Source: Nitrospira sp. (GTDB lineage Bacteria; Nitrospirota; Nitrospiria; Nitrospirales; Nitrospiraceae). Taken from it: a stretch of DNA of 60,618 nucleotides. Every line of letters starts with the position of its first letter. Positions within the stretch are counted from its first letter, which is position 1. The notes below the pieces were generated by a model. It was not told the origin of the DNA. It searched no databases and saw nothing but the letters and a program-made list of their open reading frames with translations. A program made the position numbers and the translations under genes. Location of the stretch: contig JAFEBI010000029.1 in NCBI GenBank assembly GCA_018242725.1, positions 1 through 60,618 on the forward strand. The letters are read 5' to 3'. Positions 18,803 through 27,650 of this stretch are shown piece by piece.

Positions 18803-19279
18803 CTATGACGAAGGAGGGAACGGCGGAGTCGACTGTGGATCGGAGTCAGGTGGTTTGGGAGTTACCCCATCAGCCGGTAAGGAGGCGGCATTCACCTTCT
18901 TGAGATCGAGATGGGCGTGCCAAATAAATTCCCGCTCAAACCATTGGCCGCGCACGCTCTGATCGCGGAGCTGAACGCGAATCTCATAAATTTGCCCTTC
19001 GACTTGTTTGACACGCCATTCGCCAAGCCGCACGCCTTGCCCACGCCCTTTCATACTTCGAACATGCTCGTTCATGGCATGGAAGATCGAGGGAAACCCG
19101 ATGGCCGGATGGTTCTGCACGAGGGCCAAGGCTTCAGCCTCTTGCGTCGTTCTCGACGGAGCCGTCGACGGCAATGATGTCCACACATAGTACAGTCCGC
19201 CAACCAACAAGACGGCCACAACGGCATAATGGATGACGTGGGTGCCGAACGATCGTAAAAAAGGTACGCTGCCAGTCAT
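18803..19279 (-). CDS. Hypothetical membrane-anchored protein
   Basis: A 158-residue protein with one N-terminal membrane helix (HVIHYAVVAVLLVGGLYYVW) followed by a soluble domain with EGQIYEIRVQLRDQ and WFEREFIWHAHLDL strands and a Pro/Ser-rich tail. I do not recognise the family; the topology fits a periplasm-facing anchored domain. Start 19279 is chosen because it places the helix near the N-terminus; the longer frame to 19489 overlaps the divergent gene at 19458. Confidence 0.6.
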   Translation of the reverse strand: MTGSVPFLRSFGTHVIHYAVVAVLLVGGLYYVWTSLPSTAPSRTTQEAEALALVQNHPAIGFPSIFHAMNEHVRSMKGRGQGVRLGEWRVKQVEGQIYEIRVQLRDQSVRGQWFEREFIWHAHLDLKKVNAASLPADGVTPKPPDSDPQSTPPFPPSS

Positions 19280-19457
19280 AGGTGTGAAATTCAGTGTCGA
19301 ACAATTCTTTACTGCTTTGCATCTTAGGAAGATCCGGAATGTTCTGTCAATCCGACCGGAGTGCGGATTGCCAGGCAACCTGCTTGTCTGATGAAAAGCC
19401 GATGTGTTACAAGTATATTGAGGTTTCAACAGAGCATAGACAGGATACCGAGAGGGT

Positions 19458-19901
19458 ATGAAGTTCTTTTTGTACGGTGATCTCCTCAATCCATCACAGC
19501 TCCAACGCCGAGCTCCGGAACATCAATTTCTATATCGTGCCACGCTGTCCGATCATGCCGTCAGGTTTTGTCGATGGTCCTCGCAATGGCGCTGCGGACT
19601 CGCCAGTATTGTCCCCTCACAGGGTGAACAAGCATGGGGCGGGGTGTTCGAGTTAACTGATGAAGATGTCACCAACATGGATCAGTTTGAGCAGGATGTC
19701 CCTCAAGGCGCCTACCGCCATCTCCAGGTTACGGTTTTGACTGAGTCAGGAGAAAAGGAACTGGTCACGACCTATGCCGCCAACCCGATCGGAAAATTCA
19801 AGCCAAAGGATCACTATCTTGATTGGGTGCTCAAAGGGCTCAAACAGTGGAAATTTCCAGAGAGTGTCATTCAGCAATGGGAGTCATATAGGCCGAGGTA
19901 A
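19458..19901 (+). CDS. Gamma-glutamylcyclotransferase-like (AIG2/GGCT) protein
   Basis: A 147-residue protein of the GGCT-like fold. The start MKFFLYGDLLNPSQL matches the substrate-loop YGxL motif, and the GGVFELTDEDVTNMDQFEQ segment carries the conserved acidic residue region; Y-R-H-L-x-V-T-V follows. Members cleave gamma-glutamyl amines or peptides to 5-oxoproline; the substrate here cannot be told. GAGAGGG precedes the ATG closely. It is divergent from the membrane protein and 58 bases before the ferredoxin gene. Confidence 0.8.
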   Translation: MKFFLYGDLLNPSQLQRRAPEHQFLYRATLSDHAVRFCRWSSQWRCGLASIVPSQGEQAWGGVFELTDEDVTNMDQFEQDVPQGAYRHLQVTVLTESGEKELVTTYAANPIGKFKPKDHYLDWVLKGLKQWKFPESVIQQWESYRPR

Positions 19902-19959
19902 TAGGTAAGTCGACGGCTGATCGCACACAGCGGGTGATTCAGCTTACATAGAGGAGATT

Positions 19960-20286
19960 ATGCCAAAACCAAAGTACCATATCCTTGTCTGCACCAATTC
20001 TCGTCCCCCTGGCCATCCTAAGCCTTCATGCGGATCAGCCGGGGCAGCACAACTGCTCATGGCCTTCAATATGGGCTTGATGCAGCGCGCTGTTCCTCCG
20101 GGACAGGTCTTGGTGAGTGCGACTGGTTGCCTTGGTCCTTGTGAACAAGGTCCGACCGTGGTCGTCTACCCTGACAATACCTGGTACTCAAAAGTTACAG
20201 AAGCAGATGTCGCGACGATTCTCGATGAGCACGTGACGAAGGGTACACCGGCTGCCACACTCAATCCCGATGCTGTATGGAAGTAG
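19960..20286 (+). CDS. Thioredoxin-like [2Fe-2S] ferredoxin
   Basis: A 108-residue protein with the thioredoxin-fold ferredoxin pattern: HILVCTNSRPPG with C11, then C24, and the loop TGCLGPCEQGPTVVVYP with C57 and C61, giving four Cys ligands for a [2Fe-2S] cluster. Similar proteins occur free-standing and as NuoE-like domains. AGGAG precedes the start. It is 50 bases upstream of moaB and may be co-transcribed; a specific electron-transfer partner cannot be named. Confidence 0.9.
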   Translation: MPKPKYHILVCTNSRPPGHPKPSCGSAGAAQLLMAFNMGLMQRAVPPGQVLVSATGCLGPCEQGPTVVVYPDNTWYSKVTEADVATILDEHVTKGTPAATLNPDAVWK

Positions 20287-20336
20287 CAATCATCAGAAGC
20301 AACGCAGCAGGTCGATGAGAATGTGACGAACCCTTG

Positions 20337-20849
20337 ATGACGACACCTACGGCTCACGAACACAAAGCCCATGCACCTCGCTCAGTCGGGTGCATGATTA
20401 TTACCTGCAGCGATACTCGGATAGCCGATACGGACAGCAGCGGCCAGCTCATTCAAAAACTACTGAAAGACCATGGACATACGGTCGTCGAATATCATCT
20501 CGTCAAAGACGATCCCGCGCAGATCCAACTATGGATCGCACGGGCGATGACGAACGAAGCCGTCCAAGCATTAATCATCAATGGAGGGACGGGGGTTTCA
20601 CGGCGAGACAGCACGTTCGAAGCCGTCGATGCGATGCTGGAGAAGCGGCTTCCCGGATTCGGTGAAATTTTTCGGCTTTTGACTTATCAAGAAATGGGGT
20701 CACCCGCCATCATGACCCGAGCCACCGCCGGCATTATCAAAGGGCGCGTCCTCTTTTCCGTCCCCGGCTCTGAACATGCCGTCAGGCTCGCGATGGAAAA
20801 GCTCATCCTCCCGGAACTCGGCCATCTGGTCAAAGAACTAACAAAGTAA
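20337..20849 (+). CDS. moaB: MoaB/Mog-type molybdenum cofactor biosynthesis protein
   Basis: A 170-residue protein with the MoaB/MogA molybdopterin-binding fold: VGCMIITCSDTR, a D-T-D-S-x-G segment, the NGGTGVSRRDSTFEAV motif, GFGEIFRLLTYQEMGSPAIMTRATAG in outline, and LFSVPGSEHAVRLAM. These proteins adenylylate molybdopterin before metal insertion, or have a related role; nitrite and nitrate oxidoreductases depend on this cofactor. ATG 20337 is preferred over TTG 20334. Confidence 0.9.
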   Translation: MTTPTAHEHKAHAPRSVGCMIITCSDTRIADTDSSGQLIQKLLKDHGHTVVEYHLVKDDPAQIQLWIARAMTNEAVQALIINGGTGVSRRDSTFEAVDAMLEKRLPGFGEIFRLLTYQEMGSPAIMTRATAGIIKGRVLFSVPGSEHAVRLAMEKLILPELGHLVKELTK

Positions 20850-20851
20850 CG

Positions 20852-20893
20852 TGCTGAGTCCTGGGTTCTGGCTCCTTTTTTCAGAACTCAGCA
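20852..20893. terminator. Hairpin between convergent moaB and CBS genes
   Basis: TGCTGAGT (20852-20859) pairs with ACTCAGCA (20886-20893), with an inner TTCTG/CAGAA pairing and six T in the loop side. It sits exactly between two convergent stops and may serve both, although it lacks a classical T-tail outside the stem. Confidence 0.4.
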
Positions 20894-20899
20894 TGGTTC

Positions 20900-21346
20900 T
20901 TAATCCTGCATGATTTTCGGTTCGTCGTACGGCGTCTCCATGGAAATATTTTCCTGCGCGGTGCGTTTCGCAGAGCGCTTATAGTGCAGCAGCATGTCGC
21001 GCACGGAGAGGACGCCGGTGATCTCGCCATTTTTCGTGACACCGAGATGGCGTACACCGAGATCAGCCATCATGGACTGTGCATCATCGACAGATTCACT
21101 TCCTTCGATCGTGCACACCGGCGCCGTCATAATTTTCTCAACCGTCAGCTTGCCCAATGGTTTTCCGGATGCAACAGCCCGTCGCACGATATCGGTATCC
21201 GTCACGATCCCTACCAATTGTTTCCCTTTCTTCACCAGCAGCGATCCCACACGCGCTTGGCGCATCGTTTTGGCGGCACTTGCGATGGATACCTTGAGCC
21301 CGATCGATTTCAGACGTTTCGTCATGATCTGTGCAACTGTGGACAT
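20900..21346 (-). CDS. CBS-pair domain protein
   Basis: A 148-residue protein made of two CBS domains: VAQIMTKRLKSI ... GSLLVKKGKQLVGIVTDTDIVRR, then VEKIMTAPVCTIEG ... VRHLGVTKNGEITGVLSVRDML. CBS pairs bind adenosyl nucleotides and act as energy or ionic sensors; no catalytic domain is attached, so this is a free-standing module with an unknown target. Start 21346 follows AAGGAGGAAGAC, which decides it over the longer frame to 21397. Confidence 0.9.
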   Translation of the reverse strand: MSTVAQIMTKRLKSIGLKVSIASAAKTMRQARVGSLLVKKGKQLVGIVTDTDIVRRAVASGKPLGKLTVEKIMTAPVCTIEGSESVDDAQSMMADLGVRHLGVTKNGEITGVLSVRDMLLHYKRSAKRTAQENISMETPYDEPKIMQD

Positions 21347-21600
21347 GTCTTCCTCCTTGATTGATGGATTCGGTCTTGGCCAAAGAACGCCGGCCACACC
21401 CTGGCTCCCCCGATTCAGAGTAGCACAGAATATGAGAAGAGCTCAAAACGGGTGCTAGGAAGAACCGAACTCGAGAACCGCTGTGCGTCAAGTACTCGTT
21501 GTGCCGGTTCGTGAAGAGCCAACAGCCTAAAGTTTCGAGAGCATGGATACAGGGGAGAGAAGCTGAAGTACCCACTGAGTCCTTACGACTCAGCACTCCA

Positions 21601-22530
21601 TTAAAATCGGAGCGTGCCTTCTACCACCATCACACAATGCCCGCCGACTTTGACTCCTTGAATGACATCATTGTCCGACTCCACCTGGACAAGAATCCGC
21701 GAAGGTCGGTCGATCTCGTAGCCTTGCTCGACGAGAATATCCGTAGTGGGTCCCACCTCGACGATCCCATAGTGAACCAAGTAGGCCCCCAAGGCACCGG
21801 CAGCACTCCCAGTTGCGGGATCCTCCAAGATGCCGATTTTGGGCGCAAACATTCGCGCATGGACCGAGGTGAACGATTCGACCGTGACCGTCGTGAACAC
21901 CATGATCCCATTGGCACCAAATCGTTCACAGATAGCGGTGATCGCGGATGCGTCAGGAATAATAGACCGCACAGCCGTGAGAGTCCGCACCGGAACGATC
22001 AAAACCGGCAAGCCTGTGGAGACGACCTGAAGTTCCCGGTTGGTCTCGACAACTCCGGGTTTCGGCAAGCCGAGCGCTCGACCGACCGAATACACCTCGT
22101 CAACCGCCTTAATGGGCTCAAGAAACTCCGGCTTTGGTTGAGACATGACGACCCGCACGACTCGCGCCTGCTCACTGTGCACTTCAATGGGAAATACACC
22201 GATGTTGCATTCCTGCAAGAGACAGGTGACACCTTCTTTCAGTGCGATCCGTTTAAGATGGGCCAGCACATAGAAAGTGCCCAGCACCGGATGGCCGGCA
22301 AACGGGATCTCCTGCGCTGGGGTAAAGATCCGCAATCGTGCGGCGGCAGCAGGATCAGTCGGTGGAAAGACAAACACTGTTTCCGAAAGATTCATTTCCC
22401 GTGCAATCTGTTGCAGTTCGTCGTCCGTCAGTCCATCCGCTTTCGGGAAGACCGCCACAGGATTGCCCCCGAACGGTTGAGTAGTAAACACGTCTGCCTG
22501 ATAAAAGTTAAGTGTCCGTTGTTCCCCCAT
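21601..22530 (-). CDS. PhzF-family isomerase
   Basis: A 309-residue protein of the PhzF/YddE diaminopimelate-epimerase-like fold. The start NFYQADVFTTQPFGGNPVAVF, the catalytic-region MNLSETVFVFPP, the FAGHPVLGT motif and the second-domain DPATGSAAGALGAYL block are all conserved. Biological roles of most members are unknown and phenazine synthesis is not implied. The start at 22530 follows TCAGGAGGGG; a 7-base-pair hairpin lies just after the stop (21575-21593). Confidence 0.9.
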   Translation of the reverse strand: MGEQRTLNFYQADVFTTQPFGGNPVAVFPKADGLTDDELQQIAREMNLSETVFVFPPTDPAAAARLRIFTPAQEIPFAGHPVLGTFYVLAHLKRIALKEGVTCLLQECNIGVFPIEVHSEQARVVRVVMSQPKPEFLEPIKAVDEVYSVGRALGLPKPGVVETNRELQVVSTGLPVLIVPVRTLTAVRSIIPDASAITAICERFGANGIMVFTTVTVESFTSVHARMFAPKIGILEDPATGSAAGALGAYLVHYGIVEVGPTTDILVEQGYEIDRPSRILVQVESDNDVIQGVKVGGHCVMVVEGTLRF

Positions 22531-22595
22531 CGCCCCTCCTGAACTCATGTCACCCGCAACGAAATGCCAGTTCTTCCAACAAAATATCCGTCACC

Positions 22596-22892
22596 GTGAT
22601 TGACAGAACCTGCCTGCTTTGGCACACTCCGCCAGTGGATTCAATTACTGAACAAGACATCGCCCATGCCTTAGACGTGCTGGGGCTCACCCACCCCTTC
22701 ACGGTCGAAGACCTCGAACGAGCGAAGCGCGTACAGCTCTACACCTGGAACCCCTCGCGCTATGCAGGCCTGACCAACAATCCTGCTCAATATACACAAG
22801 AATTTCTGAAAGCAGAAGAGATGAGTAGAACGGTTGAGGCTGCCTACGCCCTGATTTCCACTGTATTCATCCCTGACGATTCCGACCAATAA
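22596..22892 (+). CDS. Small hypothetical protein with a degenerate J-domain-like pattern
   Basis: A short protein (98 residues from GTG 22596, 85 from GTG 22635; neither start is well supported). The pattern ALDVLGLTHPFTVEDLERAK ... TWNPSR ... EEMSRTVEAAYALI recalls a DnaJ J-domain (helix I, helix II, turn, helix III with conserved AY), but the HPD tripeptide is replaced by NPS, so it could not activate DnaK in the usual way. The similarity is my reading and may be coincidental. Divergent from the PhzF-like gene. Confidence 0.5.
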   Translation: MIDRTCLLWHTPPVDSITEQDIAHALDVLGLTHPFTVEDLERAKRVQLYTWNPSRYAGLTNNPAQYTQEFLKAEEMSRTVEAAYALISTVFIPDDSDQ

Positions 22893-22947
22893 ACGGACGG
22901 AATGTGTTGAATGGCTCTCGTCTCGCCCTAATCGCACACGTGCCTAG

Positions 22948-24894
22948 TTAACCAGCCTCGTGGCTGGTCACGCGGGACATCCCTTCATCACCGGAGGACT
23001 GTGCAACCGGCCAGGTAATCAAGCCGGAGACCCCGTCTGCCGATCCCACCGGCTGCGTCTGCTGCGCGTAGATCTGCGGCAACTGGTTGGTTCCATATTT
23101 TGAAATGTACAGAAACACATGCTCGCGTGAGTTCACCCGCACGGCCCAGGGATGAAAATCGCGTTTATAGAATTCTTCGCACAGCTGCATCGCATCGAGA
23201 CACGATAAGGTACTCGGATCGTTCAAGGTGTAGTAGTAGTCGAGCGGGAGATCGTACTCTTCTTGCTTGTGGATCGTAATCCCAAAATTCTCAGGATGAC
23301 GCACCATCGGCGTATGGCGATAGGCCACGAAGTAGAACAGCTCCAGCGAATGAATGACAGGCTGATTCTCCAGCACAAACTGTCGGGTCTCCATGGCCTC
23401 CTCGAACGTTTCGCCAGGGAAGCCGTAGAAGGCCATCACATGGTTCCAAATCCCTGACTTGGCTGCCATCTCAAGATTGCGCTGGATCACGCTCTTCTTG
23501 GCATGCTTATCCATCAGATTTAAGACACGTTCATTCGCCGATTCCATTCCATAATAGAGCGTGCAGCAGCCGGCCTTAGCCGCAAGGTCCCACATGGCCT
23601 GCTCTTGCAGAGACTCTTCAAATCGAATGAGCGTCGTCCATTTGATCCCGACCTGTTGATCGACCAGCAACTGGGAAACTTTCTTGAAGAGCGCAGGTGG
23701 ATAGGATTCATCGCTGAATAAGAAGTGTCGGCAGTGGTACTTATCCCGCAGCGACTTGATCTGGTCGACCACCAGCTGAGCCGGCATCCCACGATACTGA
23801 TCGAAGTAACCCTGCCCATGGTCACAGAATGTACAACGTCCCCAGTAACAGCCACGCGTCGCCAAGTACGGAATAATCAGTTCAGGAACAAAGTAGCGAT
23901 CCAGCGGCATGCCGTCAAAGTCCGGGAGAGGCAGCGCCGTCGTCTTCTCGGTATAGACTTCTGGATTACGGTGAAGGCCCGACGTATTCCGATAGATCAA
24001 GTTGGGCACGGACATGATGGGCCGCTGCCCGTTCAGCGCCTCAATCAGCCACAGCAGCGCATGTTCCCCTTCATAGAGAATTGCAGAGTCGAATACCTCG
24101 GTAAAGAATTGCTCATGATGCACCAGGTCTTCTTGAAGACGTGTGATCACGTTGCCGCCGACCACGACATGGGTGCGCGGAAATGACTCCTTGATCAACT
24201 TGGCAAAGGTGAGTCCGGCCAACAACTGCATCTGCGTGCCGATGGAGATGCCGATGACATCCGGCTGTTCTTTGGCCACTTCAGGGAGGACCAACTGGTT
24301 ACAAAGATCCCGATAGACATTCACCTGCTCGTCTTCCAAGCAGGCAAAGACCTCCTGTGAGACACCGGGGCGATAGCCGAGGTTACTTTCCATCGGATAG
24401 AATACGAGCGACGCAGGATAGTAGGCGGCCGAGATATAGCCCATCGTCTCACGAAAGGTATTGAGCGCTCCTTCTAACAACTCAGCCTGGTAGAACCGCT
24501 CGCCACGCACAATCTGTTTGGCATCTTCAGCTCGATCCGCAAGATCGAACACATCACGCTCATAGGCCTGCTCGACCACGGTTAGTTGATTCATTTCCCG
24601 TTCAGTCAGTATGCCAGTCTTCTCCTTCGCTTGAAGTCCCTTGAGCTGCATACCCAACCGGGCCTTCACCCAGATCAGGAACTCCATGCTGAAAAAGTGG
24701 TCCCACATCCCGATATTGACATCGCGCTGGATCACCGTATGGCCAGCCTCGCGCAATACGGCGGTCAGCGAAGGCAAGGCAAGGTACGGCGCCGTCGGCA
24801 CCCATTCAGGTGGAAATAGCAGCATGACTTTGGACTGTTTCCGCTCACCCTTGGCGATTGGAGTGAGACCGTCTATTTGGACAAGTTCCGTCAT
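22948..24894 (-). CDS. B12-binding-domain-type radical SAM protein, copy B
   Basis: A 648-residue protein. Residues 20-65 (VMLLFPPEWVPTAPYLALPS and LREAGHTVIQRDVN) resemble the first part of a cobalamin-binding domain; an approximately 130-residue helical insertion follows before PDVIGISIGTQ and VVVGGNVITRL, the second part. The radical SAM core has ATRGCYWGRCTFCDHG with C349, C354 and C357, spaced CX4CX2C instead of the usual CX3CX2C. GFPGETFEEAMET is the typical late-core motif, and a 100-residue C-terminal extension follows. Substrate unknown. It is paralogous to, and directly downstream of, the gene at 24998 with a 103-base gap. Confidence 0.9.
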   Translation of the reverse strand: MTELVQIDGLTPIAKGERKQSKVMLLFPPEWVPTAPYLALPSLTAVLREAGHTVIQRDVNIGMWDHFFSMEFLIWVKARLGMQLKGLQAKEKTGILTEREMNQLTVVEQAYERDVFDLADRAEDAKQIVRGERFYQAELLEGALNTFRETMGYISAAYYPASLVFYPMESNLGYRPGVSQEVFACLEDEQVNVYRDLCNQLVLPEVAKEQPDVIGISIGTQMQLLAGLTFAKLIKESFPRTHVVVGGNVITRLQEDLVHHEQFFTEVFDSAILYEGEHALLWLIEALNGQRPIMSVPNLIYRNTSGLHRNPEVYTEKTTALPLPDFDGMPLDRYFVPELIIPYLATRGCYWGRCTFCDHGQGYFDQYRGMPAQLVVDQIKSLRDKYHCRHFLFSDESYPPALFKKVSQLLVDQQVGIKWTTLIRFEESLQEQAMWDLAAKAGCCTLYYGMESANERVLNLMDKHAKKSVIQRNLEMAAKSGIWNHVMAFYGFPGETFEEAMETRQFVLENQPVIHSLELFYFVAYRHTPMVRHPENFGITIHKQEEYDLPLDYYYTLNDPSTLSCLDAMQLCEEFYKRDFHPWAVRVNSREHVFLYISKYGTNQLPQIYAQQTQPVGSADGVSGLITWPVAQSSGDEGMSRVTSHEAG

Positions 24895-24997
24895 CGTGAT
24901 ATTGCCTTGTTACGAATTTCGGGCTACTGCCTCGTTGCGGGTTGTTTGTATCAGAAATGAACTCGAACGCAGAAACCTGAAACTCAAAACAAAAAGG

Positions 24998-26896
24998 TTA
25001 CATTTTCCCTGCCAGCGTCGTTGTGACGCCGACAGTTTTCACCGACTTATACTGAAGATCATGAAGCTTACTTAAACCATATCTTGATATATAGAGAAAG
25101 ATGTATTCGCGCGTATAAAGCCGCAGATCCCATCCGGGATTGTGGTTCCGTTCGAATTGTTCGAACACGCGTTCGGCTTCTTCGATACTCATCCCGTTCT
25201 TCACGGTGTAGTAGTAATCAAGCGCCAAGTCCCACTCCGGATTCTTGTAAGCCGTCACGCCCCACTTCTCCGGATGCTTCGCCACCGGATTGTGCCGACC
25301 AAGATCGAAGGTCCCGAACCCGAGCGAGTGTACATGGTCCTTGTTCTGCTCGAGAAACTGCACCGATTGCCAGGCTTCTTCCTTCGTCTCGCCAGGGAAA
25401 CCAAAGAAGCCCATGCAATGATTCCAGATCCCCGCTTCTGCCGTCATCTTGAGATGTTTAGTCATCACTTCGGCCGTCGTTGCCTTATCCATCAACTGCA
25501 ACACCCGCTCGACGCCTGATTCATAACCAAAGTGGAGATACTTGCATCCAGAGTCCTTGGCATCCTGCCAGACCTGCTCCTCCAGAAGACTCTTCTCAAA
25601 CCGCATGTGAGTCGTCCAGGTAATGCCCATCCTGCTATCAATCAACCCACGTGTGAGCTTGCGAAACAGGGCCGGCGGATACGACTCATCCGTGAAATGA
25701 AAATGCGTCACGCCGTATTTGTCGCGCAAGAATTGAATGTCAGCCAGCGCATCCTGGATTTTCTTAGACCGGTAGCCCGCCGTATACCCTTCGCCATGGT
25801 CGCAGAACTCGCAACGCCCCCAGTAGCAACCTCGCGTCGCCAGATAAGGAAGAATCCTCGTCGGAACAAAGTACTTCTCCAGCGGCAAACCATCGAAATC
25901 CGGCGGCGGTAACGTCGCTAGATCTTCCGCATAGCTCGTTGCCGAATTGTGTATACCGGTCTGATCCTTGTAGATGGCATTGGGGACCTCGGCTAGACTG
26001 CGCTTGGCCCCGACTGCCGACACCAGTTGCACAAAGGCCGTCTCCCCTTCATAGACCACGGCGCTATCGAAATACTGAAAGAGCGGAGACTGAGGGAGCA
26101 CGTCGCGCAATCGGGTCACCGTATTGCCACCGATCGTGACATGGATGTGAGGGAACTGCTGCTTGATGAGGGCGCAGAAGGTCATGGTTGAGAACATCTG
26201 CTGCTGCAAGACGATCGAGATCCCGATCACGTCCGGCTGCTCCCGCTCGATCGCCGGCTTCACCAGATGGTCGAATACATCTCGATAGATATTCACCTGC
26301 GTGTCATTCACCGCATCAATGACCTCTGATGAAACAAAGACCTTATAGGACAGGTTCGTTTCCATCGGCGGCATGCAGATCCGCGCTGGGAAATAGACGA
26401 GCGAGGCCACCGACATGACTTCACGAAAAACTTGAAGTGCCCACTCTAACTTATTAATATCATAAAATTCTTCGCTTCTTATGATCCGCTTGGACTCTTC
26501 AGCATTCTGAATCAATTTTTCCATCCGTGGACGGCTGATATCACAGAGCGCGAGCTGTACATCCGTCTCCCCTTCACTCAACTCCCGCTTCTTTGAGAGC
26601 TTGCGCAGCCGGTCGAGTTGCTGTGGTACCCGACGGAGAACTTTCTTCAGAAAGTCCTCGCTGAAGTACCAGTCCCACATCTCACAGTTGATGTCTTTCT
26701 GAATCACCGTGTGTCCAGCCTGGCGAAGCGCGGCGGTGAGCGATGGTAAGGAAAGGTACGGTTCCGAGGGAAACCAATCAGGCGGGAAGATCAGCATCAC
26801 CTTCGCTTTCCGCCCACCGGAGGCTTCAAACTGCCGGCGATTGAGGAGAATCAGCTCCGTGGAAGCTCGTTCGCCTTTAGAATATTCAATCTTCAC
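24998..26896 (-). CDS. B12-binding-domain-type radical SAM protein, copy A
   Basis: A 632-residue protein with the same architecture as its neighbour: split cobalamin-type domain (MLIFPPDWFPSEPYLSLPS; PDVIGISIVLQQQ; VTIGGNTVTRLRD) with a helical insertion, and a radical SAM core with ATRGCYWGRCEFCDHG where C357, C362 and C365 should bind the 4Fe-4S cluster. LHFGYESGVERVL and GFFGFPGETKEEAW are conserved core motifs. No DxHxxG cobalamin-ligand motif is visible, so B12 may be bound base-on-free or not at all. Being first in transcription order, it probably leads a two-gene operon. The reaction is unknown. Confidence 0.9.
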   Translation of the reverse strand: MKIEYSKGERASTELILLNRRQFEASGGRKAKVMLIFPPDWFPSEPYLSLPSLTAALRQAGHTVIQKDINCEMWDWYFSEDFLKKVLRRVPQQLDRLRKLSKKRELSEGETDVQLALCDISRPRMEKLIQNAEESKRIIRSEEFYDINKLEWALQVFREVMSVASLVYFPARICMPPMETNLSYKVFVSSEVIDAVNDTQVNIYRDVFDHLVKPAIEREQPDVIGISIVLQQQMFSTMTFCALIKQQFPHIHVTIGGNTVTRLRDVLPQSPLFQYFDSAVVYEGETAFVQLVSAVGAKRSLAEVPNAIYKDQTGIHNSATSYAEDLATLPPPDFDGLPLEKYFVPTRILPYLATRGCYWGRCEFCDHGEGYTAGYRSKKIQDALADIQFLRDKYGVTHFHFTDESYPPALFRKLTRGLIDSRMGITWTTHMRFEKSLLEEQVWQDAKDSGCKYLHFGYESGVERVLQLMDKATTAEVMTKHLKMTAEAGIWNHCMGFFGFPGETKEEAWQSVQFLEQNKDHVHSLGFGTFDLGRHNPVAKHPEKWGVTAYKNPEWDLALDYYYTVKNGMSIEEAERVFEQFERNHNPGWDLRLYTREYIFLYISRYGLSKLHDLQYKSVKTVGVTTTLAGKM

Positions 26897-27024
26897 ACCG
26901 GCCTGCCCCTTCTCTCAAACTAGGAAAACGTAATTGCAAAGCCACTTAGGTTAGGCTCAAGGGATAACATTGTACGGAGGCTAAAGAAAAAGATGCAAGG
27001 GCAGAAGGAACCCTTTCTGATCCT

Positions 27025-27040
27025 GTTGTGGATCCACAAC
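27025..27040. promoter_or_regulatory. Perfect 16-base palindrome, possible operator
   Basis: GTTGTGGATCCACAAC is its own reverse complement. It lies about 130 bases upstream of the start of the first radical SAM gene and could be a dimeric-regulator site or a stem in the transcript. The regulator is unknown. Confidence 0.35.
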
Positions 27041-27519
27041 TCTACCATCGGAAGAACGAACCGCTCTGAGTATCGGCATGACATCTTTTCTTTTTATTTT
27101 TCAAACACGAGCGATATTGAACTCTCATGCGAAAGCAATTACGGGCAGCTAAAGCCAGCCGCACTATCTCTTTGTAGTGAGTTTCTCTCTCAATGTGCAA
27201 TGACGTGTTTTTATAGGCTGGATTCTGATCCGCCAACCGCTGCTGGATGTCGGAAAGAGTAGCCGAGTGGGAAATGGGGGAGCGAGCAGAGGTCGGTTAC
27301 GTCGTATTCTCAAAATTTTGCTGAGGGTTCTATAGAAAACCGTATGTTTGTTGGAATCTCTGATCAGGATCTATAGAATGGGTCTCGATCATACGTAGAA
27401 GGGGCGTCCGATTTGTGATAGGACAGTTGCCGACCGTTTGAGAGCCGTTCAAAAGATCTCAGAAGAGCGAATGACGACATTCATAAAACTTCCCCTTCGA
27501 TGACTACACCCACACCGTT

Positions 27520-27548
27520 TTGACAGCTTTTTACAAGCCGGCAAATAT
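27520..27548 (+). promoter_or_regulatory. Sigma-70-type promoter of the porin gene
   Basis: A perfect -35 TTGACA (27520-27525) is followed after 17 bases by AAATAT (27543-27548), a moderate -10. Transcription would begin near 27555, giving a leader of about 95 bases before ATG 27651. Confidence 0.55.
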
Positions 27549-27650
27549 GCCGCAACTCACACGCTGATCGTTGGCGAGGAAATGGGGCGGGGTGTGCGCC
27601 AACCGATGCAGGCGGAAGTAACCAGATTAAATCCCACAGAAAGGAAAGAA

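Larger units (their letters stand above)
26897..27650. other. Divergent intergenic region between radical SAM operon and porin
   Basis: About 750 bases, relatively rich in A and T, without a supported gene. It contains a perfect 16-base palindrome at 27025-27040 on the radical SAM side and a sigma-70-like promoter at 27520-27548 on the porin side. Short frames such as 26993-27262 have no ribosome-binding site or recognisable features. Confidence 0.5.

Noticed and set aside
26993..27262. 89-codon plus-strand frame between radical SAM gene and porin
   Set aside because: No ribosome-binding site, no domain or signal, and it overlaps the palindrome.
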